NCBI RefSeq assembly: GCF_001897285.1
Contig: NZ_MKSM01000112.1
Location: 1-60,855, forward strand
DNA from: Nitrobacter sp. 62-23
GTDB taxonomy: Bacteria > Pseudomonadota > Alphaproteobacteria > Rhizobiales > Xanthobacteraceae
Reading direction: 5' to 3'
Length of the DNA: 60,855 bases
Shown piece after piece: positions 36,655 through 45,330 of the stretch. How positions within the stretch are numbered: the stretch's first letter is position 1; each line of letters starts with the position of its first letter. A program made the translations under genes and the position numbers. The notes under the pieces were generated by a model, which made no database searches, was not told the origin of the DNA, and was given only the letters and a program-made list of their open reading frames with translations.

Positions 36655-37174
36655 CCGCATCTACAACGTCCTGTTCCTATGTACGGGGAATTCCGCACGC
36701 TCAATTCTGGCCGAATCCATCCTGCGCAAGGACGGCGATAGCCGTTTCCACGCCTTCTCGGCGGGCAGTCAGCCCAAAGGAGAGGTCAATCCGATTGCAT
36801 TGCGTGTGCTGTCGAGCCTCGACTATCCTACCGGCGGTTTGCGTTCGAAGAGTTGGCAAGAATTCGCCACTCCAGATGCACCCGTCATGGACTTCGTCTT
36901 TACGGTTTGCGACAGCGCAGCGGGGGAGAGTTGCCCTGTCTGGCCGGAACAGCCAATGACCGCGCACTGGGGCATCGAAGATCCCGCGGCCGTCGAAGGC
37001 ACCGACCTCCAGAAGGAGGCCGCCTTCGTTTCCGCCTTTCGCTACATGCAAAACCGCATTGCGCCATTCCTCGCCCTGCCGCTCGGCTCGATCGATGCGA
37101 TGGCGCTAGGCACCAAGCTTCGCGACATCGGAAATTCAGAGGGCTCGACGTTGGGCCGACCGCGCGTGGCATGA
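36647..37174 (+). CDS. arsC: Arsenate reductase, thioredoxin-linked (LMW phosphatase fold)
   Basis: 175 aa from GTG 36647, overlapping arsR. The phosphatase loop LCTGNSARS (C12-x5-R18) is intact, with a VFTVCDSAAGESCP segment carrying further redox Cys and the D-P loop IEDPAAVEG. This class reduces arsenate to arsenite using thioredoxin or a similar donor. It works with Acr3 downstream, which exports the arsenite. The C-terminal extension after residue 145 is short and not assigned. Confidence 0.9.
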   Translation: MPDRIYNVLFLCTGNSARSILAESILRKDGDSRFHAFSAGSQPKGEVNPIALRVLSSLDYPTGGLRSKSWQEFATPDAPVMDFVFTVCDSAAGESCPVWPEQPMTAHWGIEDPAAVEGTDLQKEAAFVSAFRYMQNRIAPFLALPLGSIDAMALGTKLRDIGNSEGSTLGRPRVA

Positions 37175-37175
37175 C

Positions 37176-38231
37176 ATGAGCGCATTCGAACGATATCTGT
37201 CTCTATGGGTTGTGCTCTGCATCGTGGTCGGGATCAGTCTCGGCCATCTGATGCCAGGTTTCTTTGTCGCGGTTTCAGGCGCGGAAATCGCGAAGGTCAA
37301 CCTGCCGATCGCAGTTCTGATCTGGCTGATGATCATCCCGATGCTCTTGAAGATCGACTTCACCGCCATGCGGAAAGTCACAGAGCATGCCCGCGGGGTT
37401 GGCGTGACACTCTTCATCAACTGGGCGGTCAAACCCTTCTCGATGGCGCTGCTCGGGACGCTGTTGATCGGCCATGTATTCGCGCCGATGCTCCCGGCCG
37501 ACCAAATTCAGTCCTATATCGCCGGACTCATCTTGCTGGCGGCGGCACCCTGCACCGCGATGGTTTTCGTCTGGTCCAACCTCGTTGGCGGCGAACCTCA
37601 CTACACCCTTGGCCAGGTCGCCCTCAATGACGTCCTGATGGTGTTCCTGTTCGCGCCGCTGGTCGGGTTGCTCCTCGGTGTGGCGTCGATTACGGTGCCA
37701 TGGGAAACGCTGTTGCTGTCCGTCGCGCTTTACATCGTCGCACCGGTCATCATTGCGCAGGTGTGGCGGCGGGCCCTGCTCAACATCGGCTCGGCCGCAT
37801 TCACCCGGGCCCTGAGCCGACTTCAGCCGCTGTCCCTGATCGCCCTCCTCGCCACCTTGATCCTCCTGTTTGCCTTCCAGGGCGAGCAGATCGTCGCACA
37901 GCCCGCCGTCATCGCCATTCTCGCGGTCCCGATCCTGATCCAGGTCTACTTCAATGCAGGCCTCGCCTATTGGCTCAGTCGCCGTTTCGGAGTGGCCTGG
38001 TGCGTGGCCGCGCCCGCTGCGCTGATCGGCGCCAGCAACTTCTTCGAACTCGCCGTGGCGGCGGCCATCAGCCTATTCGGCGTCAATTCCGGAGCGGCAC
38101 TGGCGACGGTCGTCGGCGTCCTCGTCGAAGTGCCCGTGATGCTCTCGGTCGTGAAGATCGTGCAGATGTCTCGCGGCTGGTATGAATCCCGCGATCCGGA
38201 CAAAGCCAAAAGCGTTGAGATTCACTCATGA
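37176..38231 (+). CDS. acr3: Acr3 arsenite efflux permease
   Basis: 351 aa with about ten membrane segments, starting 1 base after the arsC stop. The family motif PCTAMVFVWSNL, with the Cys needed for As(III) transport in helix 4, is present; so are VGEPHYTLGQVALNDVLMV-like and LIGASNFFELAVAAAI (helix 9 with E). This is an arsenite/proton antiporter in the inner membrane. The stop overlaps the second arsC by 4 bases. Confidence 0.94.
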   Translation: MSAFERYLSLWVVLCIVVGISLGHLMPGFFVAVSGAEIAKVNLPIAVLIWLMIIPMLLKIDFTAMRKVTEHARGVGVTLFINWAVKPFSMALLGTLLIGHVFAPMLPADQIQSYIAGLILLAAAPCTAMVFVWSNLVGGEPHYTLGQVALNDVLMVFLFAPLVGLLLGVASITVPWETLLLSVALYIVAPVIIAQVWRRALLNIGSAAFTRALSRLQPLSLIALLATLILLFAFQGEQIVAQPAVIAILAVPILIQVYFNAGLAYWLSRRFGVAWCVAAPAALIGASNFFELAVAAAISLFGVNSGAALATVVGVLVEVPVMLSVVKIVQMSRGWYESRDPDKAKSVEIHS

Positions 38232-38632
38232 GCGTCACTATCTATCACAATCCAGATTGCGGAACGTCCCGCAATACTTTGGCGATGATCCGTCAAAGCG
38301 GCGTCGAGCCGGAAATCATTGAATACCTGAAGCAACCGCCGTCGCGCGAAAATCTGATCGAGTTGATGACCCGAATGGGTATCTCCCCTCGTGACCTGCT
38401 TCGCCAAAAGGGTACGCCCTACGACGCTCTCGAACTGGCCGATCCCAAGTGGACCGACGACGAACTGATCGACTTCATGATTGCGCATCCCATTCTGATT
38501 AACCGCCCTGTCGTCGTGACGCACAAGGGCGTCAAGCTCTGTCGCCCGTCCGAAGAAGTGCTGTCCATTCTTTCGAATCCTCATATCGGACGGTTCGTGA
38601 AGGAAGACGGTGAGATCATAAATGCGGACTGA
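38228..38632 (+). CDS. arsC: Arsenate reductase, glutaredoxin-linked
   Basis: 134 aa. The start [17 protein letters not shown] holds the catalytic C11 of glutathione/glutaredoxin-type ArsC, followed by [15 protein letters not shown] and [15 protein letters not shown], which include the conserved Arg region. It belongs to a different family from the upstream arsC, so the operon has two arsenate reductases with different electron donors. It overlaps arsH by 11 bases. Confidence 0.93.
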   Translation: MSVTIYHNPDCGTSRNTLAMIRQSGVEPEIIEYLKQPPSRENLIELMTRMGISPRDLLRQKGTPYDALELADPKWTDDELIDFMIAHPILINRPVVVTHKGVKLCRPSEEVLSILSNPHIGRFVKEDGEIINAD

Positions 38633-39344
38633 GATGCAAGATTTGCCAAACGTCAATGACGAAGCTTTCGCCCTTCCCGATCCTGAATTGCTGCATCGTC
38701 CAATGCCAACGCACCGTCCGCGCATTCTTCTGCTGTACGGATCACTGCGCGAACGGTCGTTCAGCCGTTTCGCTACGGTGGAAGCGGCCCGTCTCCTTCA
38801 AGCGTTCGGTGCGGAAACCAGGATTTTCGATCCCTCCGGCCTCCCTCTTCCGGACGACGCACCTGCGACCCACGAGAAGGTCCAGGAGCTTCGCGAATTG
38901 TCGGCGTGGTCGGAAGGTCAAGTCTGGTGCAGTCCGGAACGCCACGGCGCGATGACTGGGATCATGAAAGCGCAGATCGACTGGATTCCGTTGTCAATCG
39001 GCGCGGTGCGGCCGACGCAAGGCAAAACGCTGGCCGTGATGCAGGTGTGCGGCGGTTCTCAATCGTTCAATGCCGTCAACCAACTCCGCGTTCTCGGTCG
39101 ATGGATGCGAATGATTACGATTCCCAATCAGTCGTCGGTCGCCAAGGCATACGAACAGTTCGAAGAAACCGGGCGCATGAAGCCGTCGCCTTACCACGAC
39201 CGGATCGTCGACGTCATGGAAGAGCTTATGAAGTTCACGCTGTTGACGCGCGGCGTATCCGGATATCTCACGGATCGTTACAGCGAGCGCAAAGAAGCGG
39301 CCAAAAAACTCGCGAAGCGATTGAATCTCGATCAGGCAGTGTAA
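38622..39344 (+). CDS. arsH: ArsH NADPH-dependent FMN oxidoreductase
   Basis: 240 aa. The FMN-binding loop [13 protein letters not shown] is at about residues 38-50; other ArsH motifs are [55 protein letters not shown] and [19 protein letters not shown]. ArsH oxidises trivalent methyl- and aryl-arsenicals. Last gene of the ars operon; it converges with merA across about 40 bases. Confidence 0.93.
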   Translation: MRTEMQDLPNVNDEAFALPDPELLHRPMPTHRPRILLLYGSLRERSFSRFATVEAARLLQAFGAETRIFDPSGLPLPDDAPATHEKVQELRELSAWSEGQVWCSPERHGAMTGIMKAQIDWIPLSIGAVRPTQGKTLAVMQVCGGSQSFNAVNQLRVLGRWMRMITIPNQSSVAKAYEQFEETGRMKPSPYHDRIVDVMEELMKFTLLTRGVSGYLTDRYSERKEAAKKLAKRLNLDQAV

Positions 39345-39383
39345 GGACTGGGGACCGACGTGAAGATGGCACAATCCCCGCCA

Positions 39384-40823
39384 TTACCCAGCGCAGCAGG
39401 AGAGTTTCTTCACATCCCGGTCGAACGTCTGCGCCGCAAGCTTCAAGCCCTCGACGGTTGTCAGGTAGGGAAAGATCATTTCTGCCAAATCGTCGATCGA
39501 CAGCCCACAGCGGATTGCAAGCGCCGCCGTCTGGATGCTGTCGGCTCCTTCCGGAGAAAGAATGTGCGCCCCAAGAAGCTTGCGGGTCGCCCCATCCGCG
39601 ACAAGCTTGATCAGACCCCGAGTGTCGCGGGCCGCGAGCGCGCGTGGCACGTTGTCGAGCGAGAGCACTGAGGTACGCACGGCGTGCCCGGCAGCACGAG
39701 CTTGCGCTTCGGTGACCCCGACGCTGGCGACCTGAGGGTCGGTGAAGACAACTGCGGGCATGACAGTGTTGTCGTAGCGCAGGCTGTTGCCATTCAGTGC
39801 GTTCCTGGCCGCGAGCTTTGCGCCATAGGCCGCCATGTAGACGAACTGGTCCTTGCCCGTCACGTCACCAGCCGCATAGACGCCTGCCTTCGAAGTGCCC
39901 ATACGGTCGTCGATGACGACCGCGCCGGACGATGTCTGCGCGACGCCTGCTTCGGAAAGTCCCAGGCCTTGGGTGTTCGGGGTGCGCCCCGTAGCGACAA
40001 GAATCTGCTCGGCGGTCAATACCTCGAGGCCGCCATTCCGAGTGATCGCGAGCGCGACGCCGCCGTCATCGGTCTTGCGGACGAAATCGTAGGTCACGCC
40101 TCTCACGATCGTGACCCCCTCATCGGTCAGATAGTCCGCGAGCGCTTGCCCAATCTCCGGCTCGGCCTCTGGCAGAAGGCGACTGCGGAAGACCAGTGTC
40201 ACCGCGACCCCGGCGCGAGCGAAGGTCTGCGCAAGTTCGGCCCCTACGTAGCCCCCGCCCATCACGATCAAGGAGCGCGGCAGCTCTGTCAGGGCAAGCG
40301 CCATCGTGCTGTCGAGCGGCGACACTTCGCCGATCCCTGGAATTGAAGGCAGCGCGGGACGTGCACCAGTTGCAATGATGATGCGCTCCGACGCGAGAAG
40401 CCGCGCCCCCACATCGACGCCTCCCTCGACGAGCCGTGCCCGACCTTCATGGTAGGCAACGTTGTTATATTCCGAGAGCAAGTCGGCATACTTCGCCTGA
40501 CGCAGGCTCGCGACCAGCGCGTCCTTCTGCGCGACCTGCGCAGCCCAGTCGGTGACGCGCGCGCCGCTTTCGATGCCGTCGAACCTGGTCGATGCAATAT
40601 TGGCGTGATGCACTGCCTCGGTTGCCCGGATCAACGTTTTCGAGGGTACGCAACCGAAATTGACGCAGGTGCCACCGATCGTGCCGTGCCCGACGAGCGC
40701 GACCTGCGCGCCCTGCTCGGCAGCGGTGATCGCGGCCGAGAAGCCGGCCGAGCCGGCGCCGACGACAATAAGGTCGTACCGGCCATTGCCGTTGTTGGCA
40801 CTCGGGTTGCGGGAGTCGGTCAT
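39384..40823 (-). CDS. merA: Mercuric reductase
   Basis: 479 aa. The FAD site is LIVVGAGSAGFSAAITAAEQG, the redox pair GGTCVNFGCVPSKT (C53, C58), the NAD(P)H site VMGGGYVGAELAQTFARAG, and the C-terminal Hg-binding pair C476-C477 in LSCCAG. These are the MerA-specific features that set it apart from lipoamide dehydrogenase. The N-terminal MerP-like domain found in longer MerA proteins is absent. It reduces Hg(II) to volatile Hg(0) in the cytoplasm. Third gene of merTPA, 107 bases after merP. Confidence 0.95.
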   Translation of the reverse strand: MTDSRNPSANNGNGRYDLIVVGAGSAGFSAAITAAEQGAQVALVGHGTIGGTCVNFGCVPSKTLIRATEAVHHANIASTRFDGIESGARVTDWAAQVAQKDALVASLRQAKYADLLSEYNNVAYHEGRARLVEGGVDVGARLLASERIIIATGARPALPSIPGIGEVSPLDSTMALALTELPRSLIVMGGGYVGAELAQTFARAGVAVTLVFRSRLLPEAEPEIGQALADYLTDEGVTIVRGVTYDFVRKTDDGGVALAITRNGGLEVLTAEQILVATGRTPNTQGLGLSEAGVAQTSSGAVVIDDRMGTSKAGVYAAGDVTGKDQFVYMAAYGAKLAARNALNGNSLRYDNTVMPAVVFTDPQVASVGVTEAQARAAGHAVRTSVLSLDNVPRALAARDTRGLIKLVADGATRKLLGAHILSPEGADSIQTAALAIRCGLSIDDLAEMIFPYLTTVEGLKLAAQTFDRDVKKLSCCAG

Positions 40824-40930
40824 CGCTTCGACTTTCGTATGTTTAGATCGCCTGCAGGAATCTGCGGTGGCAGACGGAATGAAATTGTTACTTCGATAGA
40901 ATCCATCCCGATGATCGTTCTGATGCGGCC

Positions 40931-41218
40931 TTACTGCAAGATGTGCGAGGGATAGCCGGCATTGGTGGTCGCGGTGATCAGCGCGGGAACATCCGTGCGA
41001 CTATCCTCGAAGCGCACCTTTGCAATGACAGCCCCCTCAGCCTCCGATATCTGTACATCAAGCACGCCAGATACGCTGCTGAGCGAGCGCTTCACGATCG
41101 GACCGCAAAGCTCACAGGTAGCGTTGGCGACGTTGAGCGTCACGGTTTGCTCGGTGGCGACTGCTGCTCCGGATGACACAAGGACAGCAATCAGTACGAC
41201 GAGCGGTAGAATCTTCAC
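40931..41218 (-). CDS. merP: Periplasmic mercury-binding protein MerP
   Basis: 95 aa from GTG 41218 with AGGGAGATC upstream. The signal peptide is ILPLVVLIAVLVSSGAAVA. The HMA fold has NATCELCGPIVKRSL in which the two Cys are C-x-x-C, and ends TTNAGYPSHI. MerP collects Hg(II) in the periplasm and passes it to MerT. It lies 17 bases after merT. Confidence 0.92.
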   Translation of the reverse strand: MKILPLVVLIAVLVSSGAAVATEQTVTLNVANATCELCGPIVKRSLSSVSGVLDVQISEAEGAVIAKVRFEDSRTDVPALITATTNAGYPSHILQ

Positions 41219-41235
41219 GGATGATCTCCCTATTT

Positions 41236-41637
41236 TCAGGTGTCGAGGAAAAGACGAGCGATGTAAGGAAAGCCCACGGCGATGACGATCAAGAGCGTCG
41301 CCACCCACAACCCGATCTTCGCGTTTCTGCTGGACGATGGACGGGCGCAGTAGGAGCCTTCGACGCAATCATTCGCTTTCGAATTGCGGTAAACGATATA
41401 ATAGCCCCATCCAAGACAAGCGACCGCGAGTCCGACGAACAGGGGCTGATATGGCTTGAGCGCGGTCAGATTGCCGATCCACGCCCCGCTAACGCCAGCG
41501 AGAAACAAACCGAACGGCACCACGCAGCACGTAGCGGCACCGAGTGCCGCCACGATGCCGCCAACCGACAGCAACGCAACGCCGTCCAAGCGCTTTGGCG
41601 CTGGTGGTAGGGCCGAGGTCTCGTCGCGTACCACCAT
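41236..41637 (-). CDS. merT: Mercury transporter MerT
   Basis: 133 aa with three membrane segments. The first contains the paired Cys GAATCCVVPFGLFLAGVSGAWI, and a second Cys pair (NDCVEGSYC) lies in the cytoplasmic loop after LFVGLAVACLGWGYYIVYR. MerT takes Hg(II) from MerP into the cytoplasm for MerA. First gene of the leftward mer operon, under the promoter at 41668-41698. Confidence 0.94.
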   Translation of the reverse strand: MVVRDETSALPPAPKRLDGVALLSVGGIVAALGAATCCVVPFGLFLAGVSGAWIGNLTALKPYQPLFVGLAVACLGWGYYIVYRNSKANDCVEGSYCARPSSSRNAKIGLWVATLLIVIAVGFPYIARLFLDT

Positions 41638-41667
41638 TGAGCATTCTCTCGCAATCGGTCTATGGTG

Positions 41668-41698
41668 ACCCTAGAGTCTGTAGCGACTACAGGGTCAA
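41668..41698 (-). promoter_or_regulatory. mer promoter/operator with 19-bp spacer
   Basis: On the minus strand, TTGACC (41693-41698) and TAGGGT (41668-41673) are separated by exactly 19 bases. The spacer contains the dyad CTGTAGTCGCTACAG, the classic MerR operator form. The overlong spacer is what MerR-family activators untwist on metal binding. It drives merTPA leftward, and merR diverges from it. Confidence 0.88.
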
Positions 41699-41727
41699 GC
41701 GAAATCTCTCACGAATGCGTGACGTCG

Positions 41728-42201
41728 ATGATCAAACAGATTGATGGGTTTTCGATTGGAGTTCTCTCAGAACGCAGCGGCGTGAACGTCGAAACGATCC
41801 GCTACTATGAGAAGATCGGAATCATGCCGTCGCCGGTACGTAGCGCAAGCGGCTACCGCGTCTATCGGCTGGAGCACGCGAGACGATTGCATTTCGTGCG
41901 TCGCGGCCGGGAATTGGGCTTTAGTCTCGACGAACTGCGGGGGCTGCTGCTTGTTGTCGACGGCCATACCTGCAGTTGCCGAGAGGTGCACGAACTCACA
42001 GTCCAGCATCTCGCCGATATTCGTCAGAAAATTAAAGATCTTCGGCGCCTGGAACGAGTGATGTCGGATATGGCAGCGCAGTGCACGCGGGATCTGGTAC
42101 CGGAGTGTCCGATCATCGATGCACTCTTCGAGATGCGGCCCGGCGCCTACGAAACGGGCTATGCAAGAGTTCGCGCTGAGAGAAGCTCGAAGAGCAAATG
42201 A
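41728..42201 (+). CDS. merR: MerR mercury-responsive regulator
   Basis: 157 aa from ATG 41728; earlier in-frame starts cross the operator. The N-terminal MerR helix-turn-helix reads FSIGVLSERSGVNVETIRYYEKIGIMPSP, RSASGYRVY. The metal-binding Cys are C in GHTCSCREVHE and C in ECPIID, the three-Cys pattern of MerR. It binds the operator between merR and merT and activates merTPA with Hg(II). Confidence 0.93.
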   Translation: MIKQIDGFSIGVLSERSGVNVETIRYYEKIGIMPSPVRSASGYRVYRLEHARRLHFVRRGRELGFSLDELRGLLLVVDGHTCSCREVHELTVQHLADIRQKIKDLRRLERVMSDMAAQCTRDLVPECPIIDALFEMRPGAYETGYARVRAERSSKSK

Positions 42202-42523
42202 TCCGAAGCCCGCTTGGCGCGAGAGCGCCTCGCTTGCGCGTCATCGGCCAGCCAACTGCAGCGCCGGCCGCCTTGCGACGCCTGCAGCGGCAAACCTAGA
42301 TCGACGCGGCCAAGCGCTTTGATCCGTTTGAAGACTATGGAGCTGCAGCGTAGCCCGATCCAAGCGGCTGATGCCTGCCGTTGCAAGAGCTCACAAATGG
42401 AGAAGTCGACCGACGAGTTGCCAGATGTGGCCGCCGTTTAATTTTTAAGGTCGTCATTTGGTCAAGCGCAGCGACCCAAAGGACGGAGGGCGGGCCTAGC
42501 GAAAAGATTCGAGACTCAGCGAC
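42202..42523. other. Intergenic after merR, no gene seen
   Basis: About 320 bases with no credible ORF. All six frames are broken, though the composition stays GC-rich, so it may be decayed coding DNA. The HMA-gene promoter starts at its right edge. Confidence 0.3.
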
Positions 42524-42554
42524 TTGACCTAGGAGGTAACTCCAGGGGTTAGCA
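42524..42554 (+). promoter_or_regulatory. MerR-family promoter upstream of HMA chaperone and P1B-ATPase
   Basis: TTGACC at 42524-42529 and TTAGCA at 42549-42554 are 19 bases apart. The spacer holds the dyad GGAG-GTAA-CTCC (42532-42543) followed by AGGGG. The dyad and flank closely match those at 46649-46679, so both are probably bound by the regulator encoded at 46699-47118. Confidence 0.78.
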
Positions 42555-42592
42555 TCGCTCCAATACCGCGATATCTCAAATTGGAGCATCGG

Positions 42593-42808
42593 ATGAAAAC
42601 GACAACATTCAAAATCGAAGGCATGAACTGCGACGCCTGCGCCAACACGATCAAGAAGCTCGTGGAAAAGGAACCTGGGGTACGAGTGGCCGAGGTGTCG
42701 TTCGACGAGGGGTCGGCACGCATCCTCTACGATCCCAAATCCGTCAAGGAGGATCGCCTCGTCGATACGATTCAAAAGCCCGGCTTTCGGGTCGTAGCAC
42801 GCGATTAG
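42593..42808 (+). CDS. HMA-domain metallochaperone
   Basis: 71 aa from ATG 42593 with TTGGAGCATCGG upstream. It is a single heavy-metal-associated domain: TFKIEGMNCDACANTIKKL with a C-x-x-C site, VRVAEVSFDEGSARILYDP, and the end TIQKPGFRVV. CopZ-type chaperones hand Cu(I) or another soft metal to a P1B-ATPase, and here the pump gene follows by 67 bases. The usual QKAGF is QKPGF. Confidence 0.85.
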   Translation: MKTTTFKIEGMNCDACANTIKKLVEKEPGVRVAEVSFDEGSARILYDPKSVKEDRLVDTIQKPGFRVVARD

Positions 42809-42875
42809 GCATGGTCGTCACGGCCCCGTCTCGCTTTCCCATTCAGCGCGTGCTCGCGCACTCACGGAGACTCCG

Positions 42876-45329
42876 ATGGCTCTTTCAACGGCAACCGCCT
42901 CCCCATTTGCGCTTTGGACAGAGGAACCGTCGACGCGACCAAATCGCAGAAAGATTCGCGCCCGGATCGGAGGTCTGCATTGCTCGCTTTGCACCGGCAC
43001 CATCGAGAAAGCGCTTGGCCGAATGCCGGGCGTCGACAAGGTGGCCGTGAGCCTGACGCATGAACAGGCGCTGGTTGAGTATGATCCAACAATCGCGCGC
43101 CCCGAACATCTGCTCCAAACGTTGCGCGACATCGGCTACACGATTTCCGACCCCCGCAAGCTCAGGGCCTTTGAAGAGGAAGAGCACGATCTGGTGCGCG
43201 AAGCCCGGCGTTTCGTTCTCGCGGTTGTTCTCAGCGTCGCAGCTATTCCCATCATTGCCGATCCAGCCGTGGGCTGGATCGGATTTCTACCGGCCATGGT
43301 GTGCCTCAGTCTCGGAGGGTTTGTATTCCTGGTGTTGCGATCAAGCGGATTGTGGACCGCCATCGGCGCCGCGTTGGGCCTAACGGTCATGGCACTCAGC
43401 CTGCTTTACCTCAATCTGCAGGGATATCTGACGGACGCGGCACCTTGGCTTGCGGGTGCCTTGGCTCTGATGCTTGTCTTCGGAGTGGGACGGCACATTC
43501 TCTACATGGCCATTCAGGCGCTACGCCGTGGCATCCTTAATCAGCACGTGCTTCTCGAGATCGGCGCGTTCGCAGGTATAGCTGGTGGTGTCATCGGGCT
43601 GGTCCTCGATCGGCCCGGCTATCCCACCGCGGCCTTCTTCGCCGTTTCGGTGATGGTCGGCACCTATCATATTTTCTCAGAGTGGCTTTCACTCATCGTG
43701 AAGACGCGAAGTTCCCAGGCGGTGAAGCGCCTGCTGGACCTGCAACCTGAGACCGCGCGCGTCGTGCGCGGCACCGAGGAACTGGAACTGCCGATTGATG
43801 AGGTGAGGATCGGCGATCTTGTGCGGATTCGCCCCGGCGAGCGCATCCCCGCAGATGGTACGGTGGTCGACGGTCATTCCGGCGTTGACCAATCATTGGT
43901 GACCGGCGAGGCCGTCCCGATCGAGAAGACCGCAGGCGATTCCGTCATCGGCGGCTCGATCAACAGCACGGGCACCCTCCTGCTGCGGATCACGGCGATC
44001 GGAGAAGGCAGCTTCCTGCATCAAGTGATCCGTCACGTTGAGGACGCACGCGCACTGAAGCCCGGTCTTCTTCATCTCGTTGATCGCGTGCTGCGGGTCT
44101 ACACGCCGACCGTTCTTTTGATCGCCGCCCTTGCCTTCATTGGCTGGCTCATCGGCTCCTGGCTCGGCACGGGTTCTGTGGACGTAGAACGTGCGGTGTT
44201 TGCTGGTCTGAGTGTCCTGGTGATGGGTTACCCCTGCGCCATCGGCATCTCAGCGCCGCTCTCCATCGTACGCGGTGCTGGTCAGGCTGCCGAGCGCGGC
44301 ATTCTGATGCGGACTGGCGAGGCCTTCCAGGGCTTCCGAACGGTGACGCAAATCATCCTCGACAAAACGGGTACGCTCACCGAAGGCCGTCCAACGGTGC
44401 GCGAGATCAGAGCGGTGGATGTAAGTGAGCAGGAACTTCTCGCCATTGCCGCCGCCGCCGAGGCATCCTCGGAGCATCCGCTGGCACGGGCGGTGATCAA
44501 GGCGGCTTTCGATTACGGCGCAACGCCTCGCGACGTTGAATCATTCGAGGCGTTCCCCGGAAGGGGTATCATTGCATGCATCGACGCCCGCGAGGTCTTC
44601 GTCGGCAGTCCGCGCTTCCTCGCCGACCTCGATATTGACCTCACGCCTCTTCGTGAGGCCATCGAAAACCTGGAGGCCGCGGGACGCACCGTGATCGCCG
44701 TCGCTCGGGATGGACGCGCGCTGGGCATTGTCGCCTTGGGCGATGCACTCCGACCGGACGCCGTCTCGGCCGTCGCCGCGCTGCGCAAAGCAGGTCTCAG
44801 GACGATCCTCGTCACCGGTGACAACGAGCGCGCGGCACAGCGGGTCGGCCGGGACGTTGGCATCGACGAGATTCACGCGGGAGTCTTGCCACAGGACAAG
44901 GCCAGAATCGTTCGAGAGCTTCAGATCAACGCCCGGGTCGCGATGGTAGGCGATGGCATCAACGACGCCCCCGCTCTCATGCAAGCTGATATCGGCATCG
45001 CCATGGGTAGCGGCACCGATATAGCGATCGAGTCAGCGGACATCATCATCCTGTCCAATCGTCTCGATGCGCTTCCGGTCGCCCGCGATATCAGCCGCCG
45101 GAGCTACAGCAAGATGGTTCAGAACGTCGCCCTCGCCTTTCTCTTCAACGGCCTCGGCATTCCGCTCGCCGCCACCGGCCTGATCCATCCGGTGTGGGCG
45201 ATGGTGGCGATGGCCGTCAGCGTCACTGCGATTTTCATCAACTCGCTATGGGGAACGCCGCGGCTCTTTTTTGATGCGATCCGGAGTGTCGGGCGTCCGA
45301 TTGCTCGCACAACATCGCAGGCGGCGTGA
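42876..45329 (+). CDS. P1B-type metal ATPase with atypical YPC motif
   Basis: 817 aa from ATG 42876 (GGAGACTCCG upstream). An N-terminal HMA domain carries GLHCSLCTGTIEKAL (C36, C39). The phosphorylation site is DKTGT (D496), with TGEAVPI, SSEHPLA and GDGINDAPALM intact. The transmembrane metal site, normally CPC, SPC or TPC, reads Y452-P-C454 in LVMGYPCAIGISAPLSIV. Later helices have NGLGIPLAATGLIHPVWAM and VSVTAIFINSLWG, also away from the Cu(I)-pump consensus. It is therefore a metal pump of uncertain specificity, regulated with its chaperone by a MerR protein. Confidence 0.9.
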   Translation: MALSTATASPFALWTEEPSTRPNRRKIRARIGGLHCSLCTGTIEKALGRMPGVDKVAVSLTHEQALVEYDPTIARPEHLLQTLRDIGYTISDPRKLRAFEEEEHDLVREARRFVLAVVLSVAAIPIIADPAVGWIGFLPAMVCLSLGGFVFLVLRSSGLWTAIGAALGLTVMALSLLYLNLQGYLTDAAPWLAGALALMLVFGVGRHILYMAIQALRRGILNQHVLLEIGAFAGIAGGVIGLVLDRPGYPTAAFFAVSVMVGTYHIFSEWLSLIVKTRSSQAVKRLLDLQPETARVVRGTEELELPIDEVRIGDLVRIRPGERIPADGTVVDGHSGVDQSLVTGEAVPIEKTAGDSVIGGSINSTGTLLLRITAIGEGSFLHQVIRHVEDARALKPGLLHLVDRVLRVYTPTVLLIAALAFIGWLIGSWLGTGSVDVERAVFAGLSVLVMGYPCAIGISAPLSIVRGAGQAAERGILMRTGEAFQGFRTVTQIILDKTGTLTEGRPTVREIRAVDVSEQELLAIAAAAEASSEHPLARAVIKAAFDYGATPRDVESFEAFPGRGIIACIDAREVFVGSPRFLADLDIDLTPLREAIENLEAAGRTVIAVARDGRALGIVALGDALRPDAVSAVAALRKAGLRTILVTGDNERAAQRVGRDVGIDEIHAGVLPQDKARIVRELQINARVAMVGDGINDAPALMQADIGIAMGSGTDIAIESADIIILSNRLDALPVARDISRRSYSKMVQNVALAFLFNGLGIPLAATGLIHPVWAMVAMAVSVTAIFINSLWGTPRLFFDAIRSVGRPIARTTSQAA

Positions 45330-45330
45330 C

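Noticed and set aside
42202-42523. Possible decayed gene after merR
   Set aside because: Short readable pieces appear in several frames but none matches a family; recorded only as intergenic.
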